Shown: positions 1 to 12,119 of the stretch, one piece after another | Position numbering within the stretch: the stretch's first letter is position 1 | Layout of the letters: the number at the start of each line of letters is the position of its first letter | Assembly: GCA_016800925.1 (NCBI GenBank) | Contig: JABCPU010000021.1 | Coordinates: forward strand, 310,001-374,000 | Source: Suillus spraguei | Lineage: Eukaryota > Basidiomycota > Agaricomycetes > Boletales > Suillaceae | DNA: 64,000 bases | Direction: 5' to 3' | Notes under the pieces: model-generated | The model's input: only the letters and a program-made list of their open reading frames with translations | What the model was told of the DNA's origin: nothing | Databases searched by the model: none | Translations under genes and position numbers: made by a program

Positions 1-2630
1 TTTGTCGAATACGCCTTGCGGGAGAGAATTGAACAAGCTTGTCTTCCGTTATGATCAGTAAGTTCTGTAGGTCGTCTGCCTTGACGTCATAAGTAAAACA
101 TCTGACCCCATCTTGACTAGGTCTCCGCCTAACTTCTGTAAGAGGAAACGCGATGCAGGGCAATTGCAGTCTGGCATTGGCGAAACGAGGAACGCTGAGG
201 TTCTCAAAAGTGGTATACAGTTTTGAAGCGGACTCCACAGTTACATCTTTTCGCAGCATGGAGACCGAATCCTGTATCTCGTCTTCGGATGGAAATGACA
301 ACGTGCATGGTGGAGCCTTGTATGAAGAAATATCGGCTGGGAGACAACTGTTAAAGGTGGACGATTGTCCCACCCAGTCGAGGGCTGTGATGTCGCCCGA
401 ATGAGCTATGATCTCCTGCAAGAGTCGTCCGAGCGCATTCTGTTTTCTTTCTCCGTAGATTACAGGAAGGTGGACACCGAAGATCCCAAACAGTGAATAC
501 GCGATGTCTTCCTGCAACGTAGTGATACGCGTTGATGCCCATTGAAGTTTCTCTCGGGCATCTCTTGTCCCTGGACGGAAGTCCACGAGTGCCTGTGCAT
601 TTATGCCAGTTGAACGCTCCAACTCCCCCATGATACTGACAGACTGCTTGTGGTTGCGTGAGCGTCTGTCAAGATACAGGGACCAATCTGCTTGGTAGAA
701 GAGAATAATTTTAGGAGCGAGGAACTCCTGAACGGTCCATCCTCGCGTGTTCCAAATACTATTTGCGAGCGCACCAGACTCTGACGAAGGAAGAACATCT
801 GATAAATAGACAATGGTGAGCGCCGAGTAGTGATACCAGATGAACATGGAGTTGACTGATTTCCCGAGTTCGACATTGTTGTTCTGGTCGATGCAGCATG
901 TATCACTCCATGCCCAATGATACCCCGCATCGCGGGCGACTTCGCAGAACTTCTGCAGCTTCACCACGGTTCTAACCGGATCCAAGTTGTATATGTTTCT
1001 GTCCTGAATGTCATGCAGTAGTGGCTCCTTGATTCCCCACCTATGGGACAACATGACCCAACCGAAGTACTTTGCGACCGCTTCTTTGATAAGGACCGTT
1101 TGGAGGGGCCCGTGCATGTTTGATGACTGCAAAAGCTCCTTGCACTCAGTACTCTCCATAAACGCGTTGATCTGTGCGTCTCGATTGCACAAGCGTCCAG
1201 TAGAGGTGTTAATCAGACGAAGTGGAGCGTTTTCTAGTTGGATGTGAATGGCTTGTCGAATCGCATCATCTATTTTAGATCGACTGGCGTATTGTTCGCG
1301 TAACGCTGCAAGAATATAATTCATCTTCAAGTGGGCACTCAAGTTGTTTGAGGCTTACATCGTATCTGTGGGTCGGTTGCATCATCTAACTTGGAGAGCA
1401 TCATTGTGAAGGCCTCGAATGCATCATCATAGCGCTGTGCTCCAAGAAGCGCTGCATGCTTCAATTCGTATCCAAGATGAGACGAAGGGTCGAGCTCAAT
1501 GACCTGCGAATATCATAAGATTTGTCAAATCAATAATAGATATCGTCTGTACCTTTTGCGCATCCGAAAGGGCCTCCGCATAAAGGTCTTGGCCCAACAT
1601 CACCTTACTGCGGCGCGCAAAATATGAGGAATCCTTCATGAATGCTGCGGAAAGTGTGTTCTCGATGGACCAGAGCCGAAGATTCCCAACATGGTCTCCA
1701 TCCACTAACAGTTTTCCGTTGGGAGAAATGGCGACGCAGGAAACCCATGCGGTATGTTTGAGTGGTTGTCCTATCTGCTTGTATGACTTGGTGCTCCACA
1801 GACGCACAGTCTTATCTTGCGAGGCAGTTGCAAGGAAGAAGCCATCAGAAGATATGACAAGTGATTTGATGTAGTCAGTGTGACCAGTGCAAGGTTGACC
1901 GATCTGAGTCCCATTCGACGAGTCCCAGAACTTGATTTTTTTTGTCTTCAGCTGCGGAGACAAGTTGGTGGCCATCGGGTGACCATACAACACTTTTAAC
2001 GTGATTTTGATGAGCAGCAACGTCGAACAGAAGCTCGGCGTTATTAGTGCTCCAAACCCGAATGTTGCACGATGTTCCGGATGCTAATTTTAGTCCATCT
2101 GGGCTGAAGGCGACACTCCACACCAGACCCAGACTCTGGAATGTTGAAAGGACAGCGCCAGTCTCCATATCCCATATAATAACCTTTCTATCGTTTGACC
2201 CGCTTGCGAGTCTCTTTCCATCAGGGGAGAAACATACCGACTGAACCCGATTTGTATGCTTCACCAGCGGTTTGAATACCATCTGCCTGCTCTCGACGTC
2301 CCAGATGATGATGACTCCATGCCCTCCACCACTCGCAATTCGCCTATCATCCGGCGATACAGCAACTGACATAACCCAGTCACTATGCCCCTCGAATGGC
2401 GTTCCCAATGCTCTTTTCTCCAGGTCCAAGATTCGCAGGGTTTTATCCAATGAGCCAGTGACGACCCGTATACCGTCTTTGAAGAACGCGACTGCTAACA
2501 CTTCCATCGTGTGCATTCGCATAGTTCGTGTTGGCGCCAGCTGGGTTGTCTGTGCTGGCTGTGTTGTCTCCGCCGCACCCCTTCTCACAGAGAGATATAT
2601 TGTTTTTGCTACATCTAGCAATCCTGACAT
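1..2630 (-). CDS. WD40-TPR-HET domain protein, partial (runs off left edge), one frameshift
   Basis: Predicted incompatibility or self/non-self signalling protein. The ATG at 2630 opens seven WD40 repeats (SPDGKRLASGS, IIWD, VRLW types), enough for one propeller. A TPR-like helical stretch follows (YFARRSKVMLGQDLYAEALS, then LGYELKHAALLGAQRYDDAF), then a HET domain with WVMLSHRWG, WAWSDTCCIDQNNNVELGKS and NTRGWTVQEFLAPK, continuing past base 1. Introns at 1504-1552 and 1306-1358 keep the frame. The run of eight T at 1936-1943 (A on the coding strand) breaks WD repeat 5; seven A would read DKKIKFWD. This is either a homopolymer sequencing error or an inactivating mutation. Classical HET-E/HET-D proteins have HET first and WD40 last, so this order is reversed. 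Domain calls are strong; function is inferred from the family. Confidence 0.85.
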
Positions 2631-3475
2631 ATCGCTAGACAGGAAGACGGAGGGTCAATGAAAGTTTGAAGTTAACGAGGAGCATACGCTGTACTGCTAG
2701 AGCCGCTCTTAATAGTAACCCGATTTAGGCTATGCTCTATCATTTGCTCCATGCCACATTGCTACAGCATCTCATCTCGCTCCGAGGATCAGTGCCTGTA
2801 GCGGACTACATGAGTACTTTTTACTCGTCGATGTCCTAGATCATCTTGTCATCAGCCGCACTGCTCGTAACTTGCCTGTCATCTGATGATCTAGCGACTA
2901 GACACACAATCAGTACATCCTGAATATGAACTTCATGGTTCGATTTTTCTGATGGTATTGATCAATGTACCGCCTTTTGCTTCTACCAGCCAACTTCTGG
3001 CTGTGCCGCTGCACTGCCGCATCATCGGTTTTGGGGCTACTAGAGCAAAATTTTTACACAATGCGTACTTAGTACTAGTATCGGACATCGTACTTACTAA
3101 GTAATGCTCGCACGTGTGTCACCCCAAGACTTGCGGGCGAGTACCACCGAAGACGCGGACTAAGTACTGAGTACCGATCTCTTATTCTGATGTCTTCCCT
3201 ATCGCTCTCAGACCTCACGAAGTTACAGATGGCCAAGGTGAGTGAAGGGCAGTTTGCCTCTGATAAACTCGAGGCTAACGTTATGTACGCTAATTGTCTT
3301 TTACATATAATGAAGTTTTAAGCATGAGCTAACTTAAATTCTCGTATCTTTGATTTGCTGGATGAGAGGATACAATATAAAATTATGACCATCAATGACG
3401 AAAACATGTGTGTAGTGTGTACGAGGCGGAGCTGTAAGCTTGGAGCAGAAGGAAAATTTCAGGATGGAGTGGAAA
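2631..3475. other. Intergenic region upstream of the HET gene
   Basis: No ORF with recognisable protein features. It should hold the promoter of the minus-strand HET gene. A short stretch near 3050-3180 has repeated AGTACT/TACTTA-type words. I see no clear element here. Confidence 0.4.
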
Positions 3476-4471
3476 TCACTGAATAATGTGAACGCCGTGC
3501 CAAATAACGATAACTGATGAGGATTGTTGGGAAGAAGAATATAAGAGGGAGGAAATGTTGACTGCGAGCGCGATGGGGATATCAGGCTGGCGCATTGGCT
3601 GGCGTGGACTCACGTGCCGCCTAGTCTTGGTTCCACAAAAGAGATCGACTGGCGACAATGACATCGCTAGGTCGCAGGGACCGGGGAGGAGCAAGTGCGA
3701 GGACGGCAAAATTCACGAGCACTAGGGTTGGGTGCGTAATGTGAGCTCGACAAATGGGACAACGAAGACATGTAAGTAGGACAATTATAGAAAAAGCTTT
3801 GTACATTTCTCTGGCACAGTTTGGGGTTGACGCTCGTTTTACTAAATAGGAAATAACGTCAGTCTAAAAATAGAGAGCTGATCTAGGTCTATTTCGGAAT
3901 GGTGTCATGGAATGTTCTAGAGTCTAGTTCTTTCAACTTTGAACTCATTATTTCCTTCATTCAATTTTCTTTCCTTCGCACTGTCGAGTTCGTCATACTT
4001 CGCACCTCCTCATTCACACCTTCGACCTTCTCGAGACCCATCCCCCACTCCCTTTATTCAAATTTTTATTGTCAACCTACGTACCGTAGTTTCTTCCTTC
4101 ATCAAACTGTATTAGCAGGATTATTCAATGCATATTTCGTTTGGTGGCTACTTGATAGGTTAATCATTGACATGTTCGAATTCCGTGACCAGGTATCCCG
4201 CCCTCCCGACTCCACCCACCCCGAGCTATCGCTCGGTCCAGTCCAACCTATCAGAACAGGTGACTAGACGCCCCGAGGGCGCAGGGGTACTACAATACCG
4301 GTTAGTCACTCCTTGGCCTGTGCATCTGGTATCCATACTACGCAACCTGCATGAAGCCATCTGATCATTACATAACTGTGCGCAGTATACTTAACGCCCA
4401 TCCCGTTGCTGTCTATGCCTCATAGTTTCTTATCACTTGCTGAGACTGTTATATTAGTGTACAACTTCTAG
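3476..4471. promoter_or_regulatory. Segment F remnant and leader of unit A
   Basis: Positions 3560-3830 match segments near 7960-8220 and 15540-15800. On the minus strand a frame with LRPSDVIVASRSLLWNQD is partly kept between copies, but I do not recognise a protein and would not call a gene. From about 3899 a pyrimidine-rich leader begins that recurs before all four DUF6533 genes (near 8300, 11550 and 15970). It ends in a conserved tract just before the ATG (ACTGTTAT, GTACAACTTCTAG). It probably holds the promoter and 5' UTR. Confidence 0.4.
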
Positions 4472-6131
4472 ATGGAATATTCGTCTGACGATGTCGCAGC
4501 AGCGCAGAGCTTGCAGTTCTCTACGGTGCGTTTCATTGTCGATATGAGCGCGAATAGTAATTCACAATTCATGTTCCACCAGTACATGTGTAGTGCGTAC
4601 TGCCTGAATCCCTTATTTTTTGCCCTAACACAGTTCAGTATCGATGGCTGCATTCTGGGTAGGCTTATCTCCTGATTTATTTATATCTGCCGTTAAATTC
4701 GCTTATCCAGACCTATGACTATGTATGTTCACTTCACGAAGAGGTAATACACCCGTTCCGTAACACACCCTGGTTCTGATATCCACAATATGCTACGCAA
4801 AGTGGACATTTTTACTTCGGTCGAACTGGAACAAGTTAAAAGGCTTGTATATTGTTACACGATATCTCCCCTTTATGCTTCTCGCTATGCTTCTATATGG
4901 TGCGTTCCGCTCCAGCACACATCACCCCTATGGTGAATTAACGTTTATTCTTCAGTGAACTTTATCCCGAATGAGAACCTACATGTACGTGATGCTGTGG
5001 AGAGTTAATAAGAACGATCGGCTTACTGCATGACTTCGCCAGACATGCCGGGTGTTGTCCATTATTAATGCAGGTACGTGTATGGTACATTCATGTATAC
5101 ACGTCCTTGCTGAGGGCTACCACTTTCCTCTTACAGTTCTTGGTATGGTACTAGTCATTTTTCCCGAATGTACATCTCGTTCCCCCGTAGAAATGTGTGT
5201 TTCTGTTCTGATTCATCTAGGTTTTTTCATTGTCAGAACATATGTACTATGGAACAAGAATAGAACCTTACTCGCAGCCACGCTGTCCACCGCTTTTGTG
5301 AGTTCTCCATCCGCTCACCATACCCAAGCTAGCGGTAAATACATCAGTCAGACTTTTATGGTAGCATCCTTAAGCATTATCTTCACTACTGTCGTCCCCG
5401 CAGCATGTACTCGTTCTCACATTCCATCTGGCGTTCCACGATCACTGAAACCTTCTATTCACTTTTACAGATTCGACTAGCGCGATCCCGGGTATCACTG
5501 GGTGCTACCTGAGTTCGACTAGTTCCCTGCTTTTCATACCATTTCTTCTCCTTTTTGTATTCGAACTGGGTGGGTAACTAGGAGCATGTATATGTATGTA
5601 ATACGCGCTGACAGACATTCTCCCTAGGACTCATGATACTCACTCTCATACGCGCCATACAGAGCTGGCGAATGAACTCAGGTCATCTGTACGATGTCCT
5701 AGTGAATCATAACATATTTTATTATGCATGCGGTCTTCGTGAGTTAACACTCGTATACGCCGTTTTCTGTACTCATCCATGATCATTCTCTTTCCTAAAG
5801 TGTTCTCAGTAATAAATATTTTCACATTGCTGCTCCTCCAGGTGCGTGAATTTCTCCCCAGAGCATTTTATGATCAAGCCGTTGATATTCAGCACATCAG
5901 TACTCCTACCACTCCATGTTGCATAAGTATGCACTTCCACATCTTGCTGCGCATGCCTACTAATAATACCCGAAATTTACACCCATATACAGTTTTCAGT
6001 TCGTCATCCTTGCAATCCTCGCCACGCGCATGCACCTTCATCTTTGGCAGATGAATCGACATGCACGCGGCTCTAGTGCCTTCATGCGTATTCCAATGTC
6101 CGAAATGTCCTCTACGGTTTTTATGGCGTAG
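4472..6131 (+). CDS. DUF6533 seven-helix membrane protein, copy A
   Basis: Predicted 288-residue multi-pass membrane protein of the agaricomycete DUF6533 family, which has no established ligand or reaction. I read 15 exons: 4472-4525, 4583-4592, 4639-4658, 4711-4743, 4803-4899, 4956-4996, 5043-5073, 5137-5169, 5221-5297, 5352-5406, 5471-5569, 5628-5738, 5801-5841, 5901-5926, 5993-6131. Lengths sum to 867 nt in one open frame. Diagnostic pieces are SMAAFWTYDYVCSLHEEW, GLYIVTRYLPF, FIVRTYVLWNKNR, VNHNIFYYACGL and QFVILAILATRMHLHLWQM. Exon 2 is only 10 nt and exon 3 only 20 nt. No internal stop, so this copy may be functional. The exon 6 donor (GCT|GTGGAG) is weak and is chosen because it preserves phase. 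Confidence 0.85.
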
Positions 6132-6826
6132 TGTCTTATCTTGTGACTTGTTCGGTGTCGTTCGTGCAGCGAGGCTTGGACTGCACGAGATGGCTGGTGG
6201 AGGTGGAATTAGTAGAGTTTGCTACGTGCTTAACATATAGGAGGAGTGTGTTACAGGGCAGGAGGAACATTTGAATGTCCTCATTGTCAATGATCAATCA
6301 TGTATCATGTGCATGATCCGTCAAGCCTTTAGGCAGGCAACTTGCCCATGTTGGTCGCTGGAGGGTCAAAAGGTCAGGGATTTGGCCGGTCTGGGCGCTG
6401 GGTCGATGCCAATCATCCCGCCAACACGCCTACTGCCGCCCAAAATACCCTCTTCAATTACACATGACTAGCCAATATCTACAGTGTCTTGAGGTGCTTG
6501 TTGAAGCACACGAAGGGCTACACGCGGGGCAAGTGATCTGTGTCCCCCCTAGTGCTACTTGCTCTCAAGGAGACAGGTTAAGGTTGATTCAGTGAGCTCA
6601 GCACGCATCTGTCTGTCTTGGAAAACGCAGTACAAATGGCTGAAGAAATGTATTGTCTTTCCCACCCTTACTTTCGCAGAACTAGCTTCTACGCCGTTCT
6701 ATTGGAGACCTGTTCTAAGAAATACTCTTGTCTCACTTGGCTCAGTCCGAATAAGTAATGTTCACATAGATCTGGTTCGCAGTGCAGAGAACCTAGAATT
6801 CTCTCATCAACAATGGCTTCAATAGA
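6132..6826. other. Spacer between DUF6533-A and LysM-A
   Basis: Convergent 3' region. It matches the sequence after copies B, C and D for about 350-450 bp (for example the tract with GCCTTTAGGCAGGCAACTTG). It has only short ORFs and probably holds both 3' UTRs. Confidence 0.5.
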
Positions 6827-7389
6827 TCATATTTTATTCACCTCGCCGGGGTACAAGTCAGTGCAGATGGTGTTCACGTTCGGGTTGTTCGTAAGCAACG
6901 TTTTGATTGGGATACCAGCCGCATTGGCAATGCTCCGGCATGTGTCGCCTGTCTGCATAACGTGGGTAACGTTGCAATCTTGGCCTTTGATTCCAAGGCA
7001 TACAACCTATCACAATGAGTTCAAGTGTTTTTCAAATGACAATATGTCTTACTTCTCCGACACTCAGATTGTCGCAAGCGGGATCAATAATTTTGCTGTT
7101 GACTGCCGCCAGCTGATATCTGTGGCATACATTCAATGAACAAGCGAACAGCTGGCACGATGATTGTACGTACGTGGAAACATTGTGTTTTGCGGAGATT
7201 GCGTTACATGTATCTCCAGCTTGAACAGTTACATTACGATCACAACCAGTGGGGAGTGCTAGATGTTTTGCAGTTTTAAACGTTGGTATAATCGAACCTC
7301 CAAGAAGACTGTTACTGACCTTGACCAGAAACAACTGAGGTAATGACGGCAAGCGCAACCAGTCTGGCGGCGAAGAATGAAGCGTACAT
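6827..7389 (-). CDS. Secreted two-LysM protein, copy A
   Basis: Predicted 133-residue secreted chitin- or glycan-binding protein. Exons 7320-7389, 7174-7258, 7053-7119 and 6827-7006 sum to 402 nt in frame. Residues 1-22 are a signal peptide (MYASFFAARLVALAVITSVV). LysM 1 holds VTVQAGDTCNAISAKHNVST and ends at SVGEVVCLG; LysM 2 holds HVMQTGDTCRSIANAAGIPI and ends at LYPGEV. Each domain has the paired cysteines usual in fungal LysM proteins. The size fits LysM effectors or cell-wall proteins. It is convergent with DUF6533-A. The last residues (NKI then stop) differ from copy C, where the stop is lost and the tail is longer. The call is strong; an effector role is inference. Confidence 0.85.
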
Positions 7390-8907
7390 GTTATATGTTA
7401 GCGAAAGCCTAAGTAGCTCAGTAGTGTATCAAAAAATACCGTGAGTGAGGTGCTCAGACGACACGAAGGGACTTAAGTATGCGCCACAAGCGATTAGCTA
7501 AGTTAGCTGGGAGAATCATCGTGCGGAAATGTTATATAGTAAGGAAGATTAGAAGCGTATTGTATGGTGTCGAAGGTGCCGGTGATAGCGGATAGTCCAA
7601 CATTGGTAGTGAATTAGCCAACAGGGCGAGGAGGTCCAGAAGCAGGCGAGATGCCATTATATACACTTAAAGGACAAGCTTCCACTGGTATCCCGATGGC
7701 CAGTGATTGCCGTTTTTTCAAGTTGTTGTGACTCGACATCCTTGGGCTGTGAACAAATGAACACGATTATACGGCGTTCACGGCGTTCACCGTAGACTTA
7801 CAAAAATTTGCTCGTGTAGCCTAATGACACATCGTACCAAGGCTGGTTCCGTGTCACATCTTCGCAACATGTGGGATTTACAAGGGCATCGAACTCTCAG
7901 CACCCTAAATCCACGAACGGAACCTTCTAAGCTTTCGCGACATCCTGGATTCTTGCGGATTCTAACGCATTTGGTTTTGGAACTTGAGGCTCTAATACGA
8001 ACCCGGCAAAGCTGTGCGCGTGAACTGTCAGCTACGAGCGCGATGGGGCTGGTGCAGTGGCGGTAGATTGTGGCGTGGACATGTCGCCCAGTCTTGGTTC
8101 CACAAGAGAGATGGACCAGCGACGATAGCATCGCTAGGCCGCAGGTAGTACCAGGAAGGAGCAAGTGCGAGGATGGCGGCATTCATGAGCACTAAGGTTG
8201 GAAAAAATGGCTAAGGATGCTGTGCGCATTGTGAGCTGGGACATTCAACGTTTACTAAGTAGCAAATAATGTCTAGAGAGCATCTATATCATCTGCCATG
8301 CAGCCCGGAATGTTCCGGTACTAGAGTGATCATTGCGCCAGTTCTTTCAAACTTGAATTCCTTCATTCGATTTTCTTTCCTCCGCACTGTCGAATCTGTC
8401 GTACTTCACTCACACCTTCGACCTTCTCAAGACCCACCTGCCACTCCTTTGTTCAATTTTTTATTGTCATTCTACACACCATAGTTTCTTCCTTTATCAA
8501 ATTGTATTAGCTGCTAGAATTCTTCAATGCACATTTCGTTTGGTGGCTACTTGATAGATCGATCATTGACATGTTCGAATTCCGCGAGCAGGTATCCCGC
8601 CCTCCCGAGTGGCTCCACCTGCTTTACCACCCCAAGCTATCGCTCAAGCTGTCGGAACATGTCAGCGACTCTAGAGCCACTGGACAGGTCACTACACACT
8701 CCGAGGGCCCAGGGGTACTACACTACCAGTTAGTCGCTCCCTGACCTGTACATCTGGTTACTAGTATCCTATGCTGCACAACCTGCATCAAGCCATCTGA
8801 TCGTTACATAACCGTGCGCAGTATACTTAACCCCCATCCTGTTGCGGTCCATGCCTCAGTGTTTCTCATCACTTGCTGAGACTGTTATACTAGTGTACAA
8901 CTTCTAG
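7390..8907. other. LysM-A upstream region, segment F and leader of unit B
   Basis: 7390-7780 is the LysM promoter side, similar to 14924-15430. 7820-8220 is segment F, with a minus-strand frame containing LRPSDAIVAGPSLLWNQDWA related to unit A but without recognisable domains. 8300-8907 is the leader shared by all DUF6533 copies. I support no gene here. Confidence 0.45.
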
Positions 8908-10549
8908 ATGGAATATTCGTCTGATGATATTGCAGCAGCGAGGAGCTTGCAGATCTCTACGGTGCGTTTCCTTGTTGATATGAGGGCGAATAGTACTTCA
9001 CAATTCATGTTCTACCAGTACGTATACGGTGCGTACTCCCTGAATCCCTTATTTTTTTGCCCTAACACAGTTCAGTATCGATGGTTACATTCTGGGTACG
9101 CTTATCTCCTGATTTATTTATGTCTGCCGTTAAACTCGTTTATCCAGACCTATGATTATATATGTTCACTTCATGAAGAGGTAATACACCCATTCCGTAA
9201 TGCACCTCGGTTCTGATATCCACAATATGCTATCAAAGTGGATGTTCTTATTTCGATCGAACTGGAGCAAGTTAAAAGGCCTATATATCGTTACACGATA
9301 TCTCCCCTTTATGTTTCTTGCTACGCTTCTTTATGGTGCGTTCTGCTCTTGCATACATCACACCTGTGGTGAATTAATATTTATTCTTCAGTGAATTTTA
9401 TCCCGAGTGAGAAATTAGATGTATGTGATGCTGTGGAGAGTTAATAAGAATGATCGGTTTACTGCATGACTTTGCCAGACATGCCGGGTGTTGTCCGTTA
9501 TTAACTCAGGTACGTGTATGGTATATTCATGCATACACGTCCTTGCTGAGGGCTACCACTTTCGTCTTACAGGTTTTGGTATGATACTAGTCATTTTCTC
9601 CGAATGTACACCTCCTCCGTAGAAATGTGTGTCTCGGTTCTGATTCATCTAGGTTTTTTCATTCTCAGGACATATGTACTATGGAACAAGAATAGAACCT
9701 TACTCGCAGCCACGCTGTCCACCGCTTTTGTGAGTTCTCCATCCGCTCACCATACCCAAGCTAGCGGTAAATGCATCAGCCAGACTTTTATCGTAGCATC
9801 CTCAGGCATTGCCTTCACTACCATCGTCCCCGCGGCATGTACTCGTTCTCACATTCCATCTGGCGTTCCACGATCACTGAAACCTTCTATTCACTTTCAC
9901 AGATTCGACTAGTGCGATCCCGGGTATCACTGGGTGCTACCTGAGTTCGACTAGTTCCCTGCTTTTCATACCATTTCTTCTCATTTTTGTATTCGAACTG
10001 GGTGGGTAGCTAGGAGCTCATATATGTATGTAACACGCGCTGACAGACATTCCCCCTAGGACTCATGATACTCACGCTCATACGTGCCATACAGAGCTGG
10101 CGGATGAACCCAGGCCATCTATACCTTAATCTGGTGAACCATAACATATTTTATTATGCATGCGGTCTTCGTGAGTTAACACTCGTACTCGCCGTTTTCT
10201 GTACTCATCCATGATTATTCTCTTTCACAAAGTGTTCGCGGTAATAAATATCTTCACAACGTTGCTCCTCCAGGTGTGTGAATCTCCAAAGAGCCTTTTA
10301 TGATCGGGTCGTTTGATGCTCCGCACATCAGTACTCATACCACTCCGTCTTGCATGAGTATGCACCTCCACATCCTGCCGCGCATTCCTACTGACAATGC
10401 TCACATACAGTTTTCAGTTCGTCATACTTGCAATCCTCGCCACGCGCATGCACCTCCATCTCTGGCAGATGAACCAACATGCACACGGCCCTGGTGCCCT
10501 GGTGCGTACTCCAATGTCCGACATGTCCTCTATAATTTTTATGGCGTAA
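8908..10549 (+). CDS. DUF6533 seven-helix membrane protein, copy B
   Basis: Same 15-exon pattern as copy A, and every exon reads open by eye. The 10-nt microexon is 9019-9028 and the 20-nt exon is 9076-9095. Key pieces are SMVTFWTYDYICSLHEEW, GLYIVTRYLPFMFLATLLY, FILRTYVLWNKNR, LVNHNIFYYACGL and VILAILATRMHLHLWQMNQ. The C-terminus GPGALVRTPMSDMSS differs from A. It ends at TAA 10547-10549. Likely intact. Unlike A, no LysM gene follows: similarity to A stops near 10980. Confidence 0.82.
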
Positions 10550-12119
10550 TGTGTTATCCTGTGGCTTATTCGGTGTCGTTCGTGGAGCGAGGCTTGGACT
10601 ATGTGAGATGGCTGGTGGAGGTAGAATTGGTAGAAGTCACTACTTGCTTAACTTATAGGACGAGTCTGTTGCAGGGCAGGAGGAACATTGGAATGGTCTT
10701 GTTGTCAATGATCGATCATATCTTATATGCATGACCCGTTGAGCCTTTAGGCAGTCAACTTGCTCATGTTGGTCACCGGAGGGGGGTCGGATTTGACCGC
10801 TCTGGGCACTGAGTCGATGTTTGCAACGGCCATGCCGCCAACACGCCTGCCGCTGCCGCCCAAAATTCCACCCTCGATTATACATGGCTGGCCAATATCT
10901 ACGGTGTCTTGAGGTGTTTATTGAAGCGCACGAAGGGCTACACACGGGGCAAGTGGTCTATATCTGCCCGGCTCATCTCACAATATTTGAGATTTACAGC
11001 GTCTCCTCGAGTCGACATTGATGAACACGCAAATGCCAGTGGGAATGCACTTGGAAGGGACTTGAAGATTATTTTCGCTGATGACTGTAGATAGAGCGCG
11101 AGGATTACGAAACAAATACAAAAGTAGTATGGAGCGACCTACTTTCATGCTTAATATATTGTTCTTCAAGGTTACCCAAGTCGCTCCTCTATCATAGCAT
11201 CGGTGACGAGTTTGAGACTCCAGGAGAAAGAAATTTGGCCGCGCCTAGTGTACAAGCAGGTCATGGGACTCGGAGTCAACGTGATGAGGAGGTTATATTG
11301 CAGTAAGCTATATGCATGCGTTCGAAGGATGGTCACTGATGTGCTAAAGTAGTTGCTCGACACCAAAGGTAATGATAAGTCAGATTCAGGAAGCACCAAC
11401 TGCGCGATCGGATGCGATGGGATACATTCTGGAAGCTGTAGAGACAAGAGTCGGACGCATGAATGCACTGAAGTGAATGGCCTAGCTAGGACGATCATAG
11501 AGCCGATCTAGATCTACATAGTATCGTAGTACTGTAACCATGCAGCCCGGAATGTTCCGGCACTACAGTCCCGAGCACTAATTCTTTCAACTTTGAACTC
11601 ATTAACATATGTCCTTCGCACTGTCGAGTTCGTTGTACTTCGCACCTCCTCACTTACACCTTAGATCTTCTCGAGACCCATCCGCCACTCCCTTTATCCA
11701 ATTTTTTATTGTCAATCTACACACCGTACTAGTTTCTTTCTTTATCAAACTGTATTAGCAGGATTCTTCAATGCATATTTCGTTTGGTGGCTACTTGATA
11801 GGTCATTCACATGTTCGAATTCCGTGAGCAGGCCTGGGTATCCCGCCCTCCCGAGCGGCTCCACCTGCTTGCATACCACCCCGAGCTAACGCTCAGTCCA
11901 GTCCAACTGTCAGAACACGCTCCGAGGGCGCAAGGGACTACACTACCAGTTAGTCGCTCCCCGGCCTGTGCATCTGGTATGTATACTGCGCAACCTGCAT
12001 CAAGCCATCTGATTGTTACATAACCGTGCGCAGTATACCTAACCCCCATCCTGTTGCGGTCCATGCCTCAGTGTTTCTCATCACTTGCTGAGACTGTTAT
12101 ACTAGTGCACAACATCTAG
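10550..12119. other. Degenerate end of unit B, unique insert, leader of unit C
   Basis: 10550-10975 follows unit A. Unrelated sequence then starts near 10980 where the LysM gene would be expected. 11172-11510 shares nothing with other units that I can see; its minus-strand 108-codon ORF has no recognisable motif. The DUF6533 leader resumes near 11530. I support no gene. Confidence 0.4.

Noticed and set aside
3476..3806. Minus-strand ORFs with the LRPSD..LLWNQD segment, also at 7787-8182 and 15509-15745
   Set aside because: Only a short stretch is kept between copies and frames break differently. This looks like duplicated non-coding sequence, not a gene.
11172..11498. 108-codon minus-strand ORF in the unique tract of unit B
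   Set aside because: No start context, intron, homology or composition that supports a real gene.
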